From contig NZ_CP043494.1 in assembly GCF_044360475.1 (NCBI RefSeq), forward strand, positions 6,634,001 to 6,698,000: 64,000 nucleotides of DNA, given 5' to 3'. Source of the stretch: Archangium minus (GTDB lineage Bacteria > Myxococcota > Myxococcia > Myxococcales > Myxococcaceae). Below are positions 1-7,161 of the stretch, piece after piece (within the stretch, counting starts at the first letter, position 1; each line of letters begins with the position of its first letter). The translations under genes were made by a program, and so were the position numbers. The notes under the pieces are model-generated. The model was given only the letters and a program-made list of their open reading frames with translations. It ran no database searches and was not told where the DNA came from.

Positions 1-1
1 G

Positions 2-85
2 TTCATCACCGGCCAGGACTTCGCGGTGGATGGCGGTCTGACCGCGACGGGTGTCTCGCCCCTCGCGCTGAAGCAGGCGGGCTGA
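2..85 (+). CDS. Short-chain dehydrogenase/reductase, C-terminal end (cut by window edge)
   Basis: Only the last 27 codons are in the window. They read ITGQDFAVDGGLTA near the start, the usual SDR ending in which the last beta strand and the VDGG turn close the Rossmann fold, followed by a short tail and TGA. SDR proteins are NAD(P)-dependent oxidoreductases, but the catalytic Tyr-Lys region is upstream of the window, so the substrate cannot be inferred. The alcohol dehydrogenase downstream is on the same strand about 110 bp away and could be cotranscribed; this is not proven. Confidence 0.8.
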   Translation, partial: FITGQDFAVDGGLTATGVSPLALKQAG

Positions 86-195
86 GCCTGCAATCCCCTC
101 CAGCGACTCGGGGGCGGTGAGGTCGGTGCCTCGCCTGCCCCTCTTGCAAGGGTTTCCTGATTGGCAATCGGCCCTGGCATCCCCAGCCTGTGGGC

Positions 196-1347
196 ATGAG
201 AGCGCTGACCTATGAAGGACCCTACCGAGTCGCAATCAGGAACAAGCCCGAGCCGAAGATCGAGCATCCCCAGGACGGCATCATCCGCGTGACGAGCGCC
301 GCCATTTGCGGCTCCGATCTCCACCTGCTGCACGGGCTCATCCCGGATACCCGCATCGGGTTCACCTTCGGCCACGAGTTCACGGGGATTGTCGAAGAGG
401 TGGGCCCCGGCGCCCAGGGGATCAAAAAGGGCGATCGGGTGATGCTGCCCTTCCAGATCTTCTGTGGTGGCTGCTACTTCTGCACTCGAGGCCTCACCGC
501 GTGCTGCGACAACACCAACCCCGCGACGGACGCGGCGACGGGTATCTACGGCTACTCACACACGATGGGTGGCTATGACGGCGGCCAGGCCGAGTATGTC
601 CGTGTCCCCTTCATCGGTGTGGACGCTGAGAAAATTCCAGACGATGTCGATGACCTGGACGCCCTACCCATCACGGATGCCTTCACCACCGGCTATCAGG
701 CGGCGGAGATGTGCAACCTCCGAGGGGGCGAGACCGTCCTGGTGCTCGGGTGCGGCCCGGTCGGCCTGTTCGCGATGTGGTCGGCCTGGGCGATGGGTGC
801 CGGCCGAGTCATCGCCGTCGATCACATCGACTACCGCCTCGAGTTCGCGAGGAACTGGTTTGGCGTCGAGACGCTCAACTTCAAGGAGCTCGATCTCGTC
901 ACCACGGTGAAGGGGATGACGGAAGGCAGAGGCGCCGACGCGACCATCGATGCTGTCGGCTGCGAGGCGGCGGGCTCGCCGGTGCATCGCGCGCTCGGCG
1001 TCTACGGGAAGCTGGAGGCCGGTTCGCCGCAGGCGATCAACTTCGCGATCCACGCGACGCGCAAGGGAGGAACGATCTCCCTCATGGGCGGCTATGGCCC
1101 TCCGTACAACGGCGTCGACATCGGCACCTTCATGAACAAGGCGCAGACGATGCGCACCGGCCAGGCCAGCGTGAAGCGCTACATGCCGCACCTGCTCGAG
1201 CACGTCCGGGCTGGACGGATCAAGCCGAGCAAGGTCTTCACACATCGGGTGCCGCTGGAGCAGGCCCCCCAGGCCTACCACACGTTCGCCCAGAAGAAGG
1301 ACGGCTGCATCAAGGTGGCGCTCTTCCCCAATGGAACCCTTCACTAG
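196..1347 (+). CDS. Zinc-dependent alcohol dehydrogenase (threonine/formaldehyde dehydrogenase-like MDR)
   Basis: A 383-residue medium-chain dehydrogenase/reductase. The GroES-like domain carries the catalytic-zinc ligands Cys38 (AAICGSDLH) and His60-Glu61 (FGHEFTG). Structural-zinc cysteines follow at 90, 93, 96 and 104 with classic spacing. The Rossmann dinucleotide site is VLVLGCGPVG (residues 181-190), followed by an acidic residue in AVDHIDYR that favours NAD. The family oxidises alcohols, or formaldehyde in the glutathione-independent subgroup, in the cytoplasm. ATG 196 is preferred over in-frame GTG 190 because homologues begin MRALTY; no strong Shine-Dalgarno is visible. The next gene starts 13 bp after the stop, suggesting an operon. 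The natural substrate is unknown. Confidence 0.9.
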   Translation: MRALTYEGPYRVAIRNKPEPKIEHPQDGIIRVTSAAICGSDLHLLHGLIPDTRIGFTFGHEFTGIVEEVGPGAQGIKKGDRVMLPFQIFCGGCYFCTRGLTACCDNTNPATDAATGIYGYSHTMGGYDGGQAEYVRVPFIGVDAEKIPDDVDDLDALPITDAFTTGYQAAEMCNLRGGETVLVLGCGPVGLFAMWSAWAMGAGRVIAVDHIDYRLEFARNWFGVETLNFKELDLVTTVKGMTEGRGADATIDAVGCEAAGSPVHRALGVYGKLEAGSPQAINFAIHATRKGGTISLMGGYGPPYNGVDIGTFMNKAQTMRTGQASVKRYMPHLLEHVRAGRIKPSKVFTHRVPLEQAPQAYHTFAQKKDGCIKVALFPNGTLH

Positions 1348-1360
1348 AACGGAGACCCTG

Positions 1361-1810
1361 ATGAAGCCCACGCCAGAGGTGACCACACCGGAGACGATTC
1401 AGCGGCGCTCCGGGTACCAATCCCTTCAGCCCGTGATGAGGCCGGACTACTGGGGCGTTGACCTGGACCCCTCCCGCCGGCCGGGTGTCCCGATGATGCA
1501 GGAGAACCCGCAGCCGTTTCCGAATACGCGCTACCCTCCGGAGCGCCAGCCCGGTGAACCGGCGTCGCCCCTGCACGGGCGCCCCAACAAACAGATGCCA
1601 CCTGTGTTTGGCACCTCCGTCCCGCTGCGCGGGCTCTCCGGGGCGATCCGCAAGCTCGCCTACTCGTACCCGGACCACTATCCGCGCCACTGGCTGTTGA
1701 TGATGCTGGGCGACCGGGTCGACTCGTGGAGCTACAACGCACGGAGGTACCTGCCGGTCGCGCTGCCCATCGCAGCCGCCCTGCTCCTCCTCCGACGCGT
1801 GCGCGATTGA
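1361..1810 (+). CDS. Hypothetical protein with one C-terminal membrane segment
   Basis: A 149-residue protein I do not recognise. The first ~90 residues are rich in Pro, Arg and Gln and look disordered. They are followed by a more ordered stretch (GAIRKLAYSYPDHYPRHWL). Near the C-terminus a hydrophobic segment (YLPVALPIAAALLLL, about residues 128-143) ends in Arg residues, consistent with a single membrane anchor with an inside tail. ATG 1361 is preceded by the purine-rich ACGGAGACC. The gene begins 13 bp after the alcohol dehydrogenase stop on the same strand, so the two are probably cotranscribed. A role as a membrane-tethered partner of the dehydrogenase would be speculation. Confidence 0.65.
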   Translation: MKPTPEVTTPETIQRRSGYQSLQPVMRPDYWGVDLDPSRRPGVPMMQENPQPFPNTRYPPERQPGEPASPLHGRPNKQMPPVFGTSVPLRGLSGAIRKLAYSYPDHYPRHWLLMMLGDRVDSWSYNARRYLPVALPIAAALLLLRRVRD

Positions 1811-1915
1811 GGTAGCGCACGGCTGTCGCCCTCCGGGGCCACGGCAGCTACGTGGCTCCGGACTGGACGGCGGACTGGGTTGTCACACTTCGATCGGGCC
1901 TCGTCCATCTGGGGC

Positions 1916-3016
1916 ATGAAAACCCCATGGCGCACGATGTGTCCCGGAACGTTCGGCGAACTCGTCCAAGGGCGGATCGCGAAACGAAACTTCCTGGTGA
2001 CCCTGCCGATCTCGAAGTTCTCGAGGGTCACCATCCCGCAGTCGATGAAGGAGGCCCGGCCGAGCCTCGCGTTCTCTAAATGCGATCGGTTTATCGAGGC
2101 CTTGGGCCAGCTGCTCGGCCGCTCTTTGAGCTGTCAGTTCTCGATCGAGTCGCAGCTCGCTCGCGGCAAGGGACTCGCCTCGAGCTCGGCCGACCTGACG
2201 GCCGTCGGCACGGCGCTGCTGCACTCCCTGGAGATCGACGCCTGTTTCCACTCCTCGCTCATCTCGCGGGCCGCGGCCCAGGTCGAGCCCACCGACGGCG
2301 TGATGTATCCGGGCATCAATGCCTACGCCCAGCACGAGTGCCAGTTGATCGAGAACTTCGGCTCCTTCGATTTCGAGCTCGCGGGCGTGCTGCTCGAGAA
2401 CGAGGTCGACACCGTCAGCTACAACTCGAAGTCGCTCGCCTACACGGCCCAGGAGGAAGCCAGCTTCGAGCTCGCCTTCGGCTGGGCGCGTGAGGGCATC
2501 CGGAACAAGGACCTGTCGCTGGTGGGACGCGCCAGCAGCCTGAGCGCCGAGATCAACGAGCGCTTCTTGCCGAAGCGCGAGTTCAAGAGGGCCAGGTTGC
2601 TTCAAGCCAGGCTCGGTTCGCCTGGCCTGGTGGTGGCGCACTCAGGCACGGCGATCGGGCTGCTGGTTCCTCAAGGGGCATCCGCTGGCGAAAAGGCGCG
2701 CATGACGGGCGAGCTGCAATCGCTTTACGGGCTGCCTGCTGAGATCTACTCGACCTGGATGGCGGGGCCGCAGCTGCTCAGCCGCCCGCAGCGGCAGCTC
2801 GGCTCGCCGGTCATCTACCTGCGCGGCAAAAACCGTGTCGTGCAGGCTTCGCGCGTCCCCCAGCTCTCGTTCGGCACGGTGCTGATGGGGGCGGCTGGCG
2901 AGTTCGAAGGCTTCGCGATCGACGGTAACTCGAGCGTCGAGCAGCTCGCGCTCGCGGCCGAGCAGGTGCGCCAGGTCTTTGGAGACGTCGAGATCGAGAC
3001 GAGCCATGCTTGCTGA
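1916..3016 (+). CDS. GHMP-family small-molecule kinase (PduX/homoserine-kinase-like)
   Basis: A 366-residue protein. The N-terminus reads CPGTFGELVQG, close to the CPxxxGELxQG opening of PduX-type L-threonine kinases. The GHMP ATP-binding motif follows as RGKGLASSSAD (about residues 83-93). A late GHMP motif is SGTAIGLLVP. GHMP kinases phosphorylate a hydroxyl of small molecules such as threonine, homoserine or mevalonate. ATG 1916 was chosen over an upstream in-frame TTG at 1880 because the family starts just before CPG. The stop overlaps the next start by 11 bp, so translation of kinase and PLP enzyme is coupled. I infer an amino-acid substrate from the PLP enzyme and LysE exporter that follow. 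No cobalamin genes are nearby, so a B12 salvage role is not supported. Confidence 0.8.
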   Translation: MKTPWRTMCPGTFGELVQGRIAKRNFLVTLPISKFSRVTIPQSMKEARPSLAFSKCDRFIEALGQLLGRSLSCQFSIESQLARGKGLASSSADLTAVGTALLHSLEIDACFHSSLISRAAAQVEPTDGVMYPGINAYAQHECQLIENFGSFDFELAGVLLENEVDTVSYNSKSLAYTAQEEASFELAFGWAREGIRNKDLSLVGRASSLSAEINERFLPKREFKRARLLQARLGSPGLVVAHSGTAIGLLVPQGASAGEKARMTGELQSLYGLPAEIYSTWMAGPQLLSRPQRQLGSPVIYLRGKNRVVQASRVPQLSFGTVLMGAAGEFEGFAIDGNSSVEQLALAAEQVRQVFGDVEIETSHAC

Positions 3017-3986
3017 GGGGCTCGACACGGCTGCCGTGATCAGACGCCTCGAGTCGGTCTGCCGGCAAGAGACCCCGCTTCGCCAAGACCACCGGGATCC
3101 GAACACCTACCTCAAGTTCGAAGGCGGTGGGATGATCTATGGGCACAAGTTCCGCTCGGCGGCGTACCTCTTGATCAAGGCGCTGAGCGCGGGCCAGCGG
3201 GTCTCACACGTCGCCGACCGAAGCTCGGGCTCCTGGGCCATGGGCCTGGCGTGGGCCGCGCGCGTGGCGGGGGCCACGAGCTCCTTCGTCACCGTGGGCG
3301 ACCCCCATCCGTACATCCGCCAGTTCGTGGAGTCCGTCGGCGGGTGCTTTCACGTCGTCGACAACAACGCGGCCCGGCTCGCGAAGCTCGATGAGCTGCG
3401 CAGCTCGGGCATCTGGGTTCCCGACCAGCACAACAACGTCGCGGTGATCGAGGCCTTCGAGAAGAGCCTCGGGCCCGAGCTGGCCCGCCAGTTCAGGGAG
3501 CATCAGCTCGCGCCCGACTATCTCGTGGCGCCTGTCGGAACGGGCGGCTTGCTCGCTGGCTGCGCGAGATATCTTCGCGCGCACGGCGCGAAGCTCACGA
3601 CCGTCGGCGTCGACTTGAGCTCGAGCCTGGTGCACGAGGGCACGCGGCACTTCAAGTATCCGCACGCGAAAGTGCGCGGCGTGGGCTCTGACGACGAGTA
3701 CTGCGAGACGCTCATCACCTCGCGAGAGCAGATCGACAGGATCGTGCCGCAAAGCCCTTTCCAGGCCTGGAAAGAGATGCTCGCGCTCGTTCAGGAGTTT
3801 CCGTGCAGCGTCGGCATGAGCGGTGGGCTCGCGCTGGCGGCGGCGTCGCAGCTGCGTCGCGAAGTGGGGCCCGACAAGAAGATCGTCGTCATCCTGCCCG
3901 ACCGGGGCGAGACCTACGCCGAGGAGCTCAGAGCCGCGCGCCTGGTGTTCGGGCGCGCCCCCCTCCGTTTCCAAGAAGGAGCATGA
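3006..3986 (+). CDS. Fold-type II PLP-dependent enzyme (cysteine/threonine synthase superfamily)
   Basis: A 326-residue tryptophan-synthase-beta-like PLP enzyme. The probable Schiff-base lysine is Lys48 in YGHKFRSA, the place where relatives read GSFKDR. The substrate-carboxylate loop is SSGSWAMG (73-80), in which the usual SSGN Asn is replaced by Ser. The PLP-phosphate loop is APVGTGGLLAG (175-185). Members catalyse beta- or gamma-replacement or elimination on activated amino acids such as O-phosphoserine, O-acetylserine or O-phosphohomoserine. ATG 3006 lies inside the end of the kinase gene, and the stop overlaps the LysE start (ATGA-type). This order suggests the kinase makes the phospho-amino acid used here. 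The replaced group and product are unknown. Confidence 0.8.
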   Translation: MLAEGLDTAAVIRRLESVCRQETPLRQDHRDPNTYLKFEGGGMIYGHKFRSAAYLLIKALSAGQRVSHVADRSSGSWAMGLAWAARVAGATSSFVTVGDPHPYIRQFVESVGGCFHVVDNNAARLAKLDELRSSGIWVPDQHNNVAVIEAFEKSLGPELARQFREHQLAPDYLVAPVGTGGLLAGCARYLRAHGAKLTTVGVDLSSSLVHEGTRHFKYPHAKVRGVGSDDEYCETLITSREQIDRIVPQSPFQAWKEMLALVQEFPCSVGMSGGLALAAASQLRREVGPDKKIVVILPDRGETYAEELRAARLVFGRAPLRFQEGA

Positions 3987-4654
3987 GCATGCTGGAATTC
4001 GCCTTTCTCCCCAAGGTGATCGCCGTTCACACGTCGGCCACCATGAGCCCTGGACCGAACTTCGCCCTGGTCTTCAAGGTCGCGACCGAGCGAGCCAACA
4101 AGCTCTCGAGCTATGCCACCGCGCTTGGCGTGAGCGTGGGCATCCTGATTCACGCGAGCCTCGCGCTGTTCGGCGTGAACCAGATGCTGAGCTCGCATGA
4201 GGGCGCCATGCTCGTGCTCAAGGCCGTCGCGGCGCTGTACCTGCTCTATCTGGGCTACCTCTCGCTCAGGTCGGCGCAACGAATCTTCACGGGCCCGAAA
4301 GACGTGGGCGCGAGCGCATTGAACCCACGAGCCGAGGCCGGGCACGAGAGCTTCCAGAAGTACTTCTGGGCGGGCTTCACCAACTGCCTCTTCAACCCAA
4401 AGGCGTTCTTGTACTTCGTCACGGTGCTGCCTCAGGGCCTGACGCATACGCTGAGCGCTTATCAGGCGTCGATCACGCTGCTGCTCCTTGGATCGATCAC
4501 CCTGGCCTGGTTCAGCCTGGTCTCGCTCTTCTTCCGGCTGCCCGCGATCCAAGCGCGCATTCAGCGGTTCCGGCTGGCGGTGAGCGGATTCACGGGGGTG
4601 TTGTTCGTGTACCTGGCGGCGACGTTCATCGTCGACCTCGCGCGACATCTGTAG
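3983..4654 (+). CDS. LysE/RhtB-family amino-acid exporter
   Basis: A 223-residue inner-membrane transporter, slightly longer than the usual 205-210. It shows the RhtB signature TMSPGPNFALVF near the N-terminus, then about six hydrophobic helices, including ALGVSVGILIHASLALF, LVLKAVAALYLLYLGY and the family-typical GFTNCLFNPKAFLYF. The family exports amino acids or close derivatives by proton antiport. AAGAAGGA lies just upstream of ATG 3983 (a second ATG at 3989 is possible), and the start overlaps the stop of the PLP enzyme. Its place as third gene of the cassette suggests that it removes the product, or a toxic by-product, of the two enzymes. Confidence 0.9.
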   Translation: MSMLEFAFLPKVIAVHTSATMSPGPNFALVFKVATERANKLSSYATALGVSVGILIHASLALFGVNQMLSSHEGAMLVLKAVAALYLLYLGYLSLRSAQRIFTGPKDVGASALNPRAEAGHESFQKYFWAGFTNCLFNPKAFLYFVTVLPQGLTHTLSAYQASITLLLLGSITLAWFSLVSLFFRLPAIQARIQRFRLAVSGFTGVLFVYLAATFIVDLARHL

Positions 4655-4662
4655 GTGTGCTC

Positions 4663-4699
4663 TTGACGCGAACTTGAAACGGGAACACTGTGTTCGCGT
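4663..4699 (+). promoter_or_regulatory. Promoter with overlapping palindromic operator for the amidase-TetR operon
   Basis: TTGACG (4663-4668) and CACTGT (4686-4691) sit 17 bp apart and could be -35 and -10 boxes. The -10 lies inside a perfect odd palindrome, GAACAC-T-GTGTTC (4683-4695). The symmetry extends outward to 4679-4699 with three of four further pairs matching. The element is 30 bp upstream of the amidase start, and the operon encodes a TetR regulator as its second gene. Autorepression at this site is therefore the natural reading. Confidence 0.6.
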
Positions 4700-4728
4700 T
4701 TCGTGTTCAAGGATCAGGAGGTCATCTC

Positions 4729-6144
4729 ATGGCCAGATTGGGTAGTCTCGCCCGTCTCGACGGCGTGGCGCAGGCAGAGCTGGTGGCCCGTGGCGAGCTC
4801 AGCGCGGCTGAGCTGCTCGAGGCGTGCGCGGAGCGCATCGAGGCGCTGAACCCGCTGCTGAACGCAATCCCCGCGGTGGATCTCGAACGGGCTCGCGCGG
4901 TGAGGCCCCCAGCGGGCCCGTTCTCGGGAGTGCCGTTCCTGGTGAAGGACGTGACGCCCTACCCGGGCCTGCGCTGGTCGGTTGGCTCGAGGCTGTTCGC
5001 GACCCACGTTGCTCCGCAGGGCACGCCGTACAGCACGCGGCTGGACGAGGCGGGGCTGGTCACGGTGGGCAAGAGCGCCACCTCCGAACTTGGCCTGCTC
5101 GGCAGCACCGAGACGCTCCTGGACGGCGTCACCCACAACCCATGGGATCTCTCGGTCTCGGCCTCGGGCTCGTCTGGAGGCGCGGCTGCGGCCGTGGCCG
5201 CCGGGCTGGTGCCGCTCGCGCACGCAAGTGACGGGGGCGGGTCCGTGCGCGTCCCCGCTTCGGTGTGCGGGCTGTTCGGGCTCAAGCCGAGCCGCGGGCG
5301 GTGCGTGCCGGCCAGCCTGGGCACCTCGGACTTCGGCGCGCTCACCAGCGAGCACTGCGTCAGCCGCTCGGTGCGTGACAGCGCGCTGCTCCTGTCCCTC
5401 ACCGAGGCGCAGGACGCCGGCCTCCCTCCCGTCGGCTACGTCCGGGAGCCAATCGCCCGGCGCCTGCGCATCGGGACGTGGACCCGCACGACAATGGGAG
5501 AGGAGCCCGAGCCCGCGGTGCGCCGCGCCTACGACGAGGCGGTGGCGCTCTGCGTATCGCTCGGACACGACGTGGAGCCGGTGGTACCGCCCGCGCTCGA
5601 TGGCCCCGCGCTCGGGGACGCGTTCTTCCTGGTGGCGGGCGCCATGGTCGCCGGGGTAGTCGGGATGATAGGACAGCTGCGCGGACGGCCGGTGGAGCGC
5701 CACGAGCTCGAGCCGTTCAGCTGGGCGCTCGCCGAGGAGTTCCAGCGCCGAGGACCCGACGCGATCGCCGGGGCGCGTGCGCAGTTCGCGACCAGCGCGG
5801 AGCGCTACCTGGCGGCCGTGGCTCGCTACGATGTGGTGCTCACCCCTACCCTCGCCACCGTGCCGTGGCGGCTCGGGCACCTCTCGCCCGTGCTCCCGAG
5901 GGAGGAGCTGCTGCGCCGCACGGCGCACGCCGTGGGGTACACGCCCATCCACAACATCGCGGGCTGCCCGGCCATGTCGGTTCCCCTCCACTGGACGGAC
6001 GAGGGGCTTCCGATCGGCATCCACTTCGCCGCGGCCCCGGGGGGCGACGCCCTGCTGCTCGGCCTCGCCTACCAACTCGAGGCCGCGCGGCCGTGGCATC
6101 ATCGGTGGGCACCCTACTCGTATCCCCGGCTGTTCGACGCCTGA
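4729..6144 (+). CDS. Amidase (amidase-signature family)
   Basis: A 471-residue enzyme with the full Ser-cisSer-Lys triad of the amidase-signature family: Lys73 in FLVKDV, cis-Ser148 in SGSSGGAA, and nucleophile Ser172 in SDGGGSVRVPA. Length and motif spacing are normal for the family, which hydrolyses carboxamides (aryl or aliphatic amides, amino-acid amides). There is no GatB/GatC partner nearby, so it is unlikely to be the Glu-tRNA amidotransferase subunit. ATG 4729 has an ideal AGGAGG (4716-4721) with 7-nt spacing. The TGA stop overlaps the TetR start (TGATG), giving coupled translation. The palindrome at the promoter suggests substrate-inducible control by that TetR. The substrate is unknown. 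Confidence 0.9.
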   Translation: MARLGSLARLDGVAQAELVARGELSAAELLEACAERIEALNPLLNAIPAVDLERARAVRPPAGPFSGVPFLVKDVTPYPGLRWSVGSRLFATHVAPQGTPYSTRLDEAGLVTVGKSATSELGLLGSTETLLDGVTHNPWDLSVSASGSSGGAAAAVAAGLVPLAHASDGGGSVRVPASVCGLFGLKPSRGRCVPASLGTSDFGALTSEHCVSRSVRDSALLLSLTEAQDAGLPPVGYVREPIARRLRIGTWTRTTMGEEPEPAVRRAYDEAVALCVSLGHDVEPVVPPALDGPALGDAFFLVAGAMVAGVVGMIGQLRGRPVERHELEPFSWALAEEFQRRGPDAIAGARAQFATSAERYLAAVARYDVVLTPTLATVPWRLGHLSPVLPREELLRRTAHAVGYTPIHNIAGCPAMSVPLHWTDEGLPIGIHFAAAPGGDALLLGLAYQLEAARPWHHRWAPYSYPRLFDA

Positions 6145-6767
6145 TGCCCCAGGTACTCAAAGACGACGTACGCGAGCGCATCCTCGTCTCCGCGCTCCAG
6201 GTGTTCGCGGCGCACGGCTACATCGGCGCGACCATGACGGCCATCGCGGAAGGCGCCGGGCTCGGGACCGCGAGCCTGTACCGCTACTACGCGAGCAAGG
6301 GGGAGCTGTTCGACGCGGTCGTGACGCCCGCTCTGGCGGAGCGTTTCGAAGCGCTGCTCGAGCAACGCGTGCGCGCGCTCGCGCAGGTGGCGCTGAGCGA
6401 CGCGTCACGGCCCGTGGATGACCACGGCGAGGAGATGCTCCGCTTCTGGGTGGAGAACCGGCTCGCGGTGGTGGTGCTGCTCGACCGCGCCGAGGGCACG
6501 GCCTATGCGCACTACGGCGAGCGCTTCGTCGAGCAACTGGTCTCCGCCTCGCTCGCGCAGATCCGCGCCACCCACCCGGGCGTGCGCGTGAGCACGACCG
6601 CGCGCTTCGTGCTCACCCGCATCTTCGAGAACACCCGTCGCATGCTGGCCGCCATCCTCGAGGAGCACGAGAGCGAGCGTGCGCTGCGCGAGGCCATCGA
6701 GGGTTTTTGGAGCTACCAGATCCCGGGCCTCCGCGGCTTCGCTGCGTGGGTGCACGGGCAGTCCTGA
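6144..6767 (+). CDS. TetR/AcrR-family transcriptional regulator
   Basis: A 207-residue regulator. The N-terminal helix-turn-helix is typical: RILVSALQVFAAHG, then MTAIAEGAGLGTASLYRYY and ASKGELFDAV (residues ~10-55). The C-terminal ligand-binding part is alpha-helical and unlike any family I can name. ATG 6144 shares bases with the amidase stop, so the pair is translationally coupled. Most TetR proteins are repressors released by a small ligand. Here the ligand is plausibly an amide or a product of the amidase, and the likely operator is the palindrome at 4679-4699 upstream of the amidase. Confidence 0.9.
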   Translation: MPQVLKDDVRERILVSALQVFAAHGYIGATMTAIAEGAGLGTASLYRYYASKGELFDAVVTPALAERFEALLEQRVRALAQVALSDASRPVDDHGEEMLRFWVENRLAVVVLLDRAEGTAYAHYGERFVEQLVSASLAQIRATHPGVRVSTTARFVLTRIFENTRRMLAAILEEHESERALREAIEGFWSYQIPGLRGFAAWVHGQS

Positions 6768-6890
6768 GGGCAGGCGAGACACCCCAGGCAAAAAAATGCG
6801 TCTGTCAGGTCCGCGCGGCACCCGCCGTCAATCGGGATACGGAGTTCCTGCATCCCACTCTTTCGCGCCCGGCCGACGAGGCCCTACACG

Positions 6891-6944
6891 CCCCAACGCA
6901 TTCTGACTGCCGAGGTCGCGGGTTCGAATCCCGCCGGGTCCACT
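6891..6944 (+). pseudogene. tRNA gene remnant, 3' half (anticodon arm to acceptor)
   Basis: Positions 6918-6934 form a perfect T-arm (GCGGG-TTCGAAT-CCCGC). It is followed by the acceptor strand CGGGTCC (6935-6941) and discriminator A (6942). The five-base variable region AGGTC (6913-6917) precedes it. A partly paired anticodon arm at 6896-6912 would place CTG at the anticodon, with only three of five stem pairs intact. The sequence further upstream does not form a D-arm or a matching 5' acceptor strand, so the gene is truncated. The acceptor strand is complementary to the 5' tRNA half that begins 8 bases downstream. Identity cannot be assigned safely. Confidence 0.6.
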
Positions 6945-6949
6945 CTCAT

Positions 6950-7020
6950 GGGCCCGTAGCTCAGATGGTAGAGCACGAAGACGGCTTCCTCACTCGGGCG
7001 CGAATCTTTTCGGTAGTACC
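6950..7020 (+). pseudogene. tRNA gene remnant, 5' half followed by degenerate sequence
   Basis: GGGCCCG-TA-GCTC-AGATGGTA-GAGC (6950-6974) is an intact acceptor strand and D-arm of a bacterial tRNA. After GAGC the anticodon arm is not recognisable. The place where a T-arm should lie (GGCGCGAATC, around 6988-6997) is only distantly like one, and no matching CGGGCCC acceptor strand follows. Read alone, this is a decayed tRNA gene. With the 3' half just upstream, it forms a pair in reversed order. The terminator at 7022-7061 would end transcription of this locus. Confidence 0.55.
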
Positions 7021-7021
7021 A

Positions 7022-7061
7022 GAGGGCGGCTCCCTGTCACGGGGGGCCGCCCTCCTCTTTT
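7022..7061 (+). terminator. Rho-independent terminator
   Basis: A perfect nine-base stem GAGGGCGGC (7022-7030) / GCCGCCCTC (7046-7054) with a 15-nt loop is followed by CTCTTTT. This is a normal intrinsic terminator on the plus strand. It lies directly after the tRNA remnants and about 100 bp before the monooxygenase gene, so it probably once terminated the tRNA transcript. Confidence 0.8.
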
Positions 7062-7161
7062 GTGCACTGAATGGCCCCTGGCTCCTGCCGTGGGCGTCGC
7101 GGCACTTTCCGGCTAAGGAATCCGGGAGCGCCGAGAGGCGCTGACGACAGAGGGACGAGCC

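Noticed and set aside
1916..3986. Cobalamin side-chain synthesis (PduX-CobD logic) for the kinase and PLP enzyme
   Set aside because: The PLP enzyme is fold-type II, not the fold-type I CobD decarboxylase, and no other cobalamin gene is near.
5478..6767. Possible amidase-TetR fusion protein in one frame
   Set aside because: The first 222 codons are an out-of-frame reading of the amidase gene. The TetR domain starts at ATG 6144, overlapping the amidase stop.
6891..7020. A functional permuted tRNA gene
   Set aside because: The acceptor strands pair, but the anticodon stem cannot be formed from the two halves, and permuted tRNAs are not established in bacteria. Kept only as a finding about rearranged remnants.
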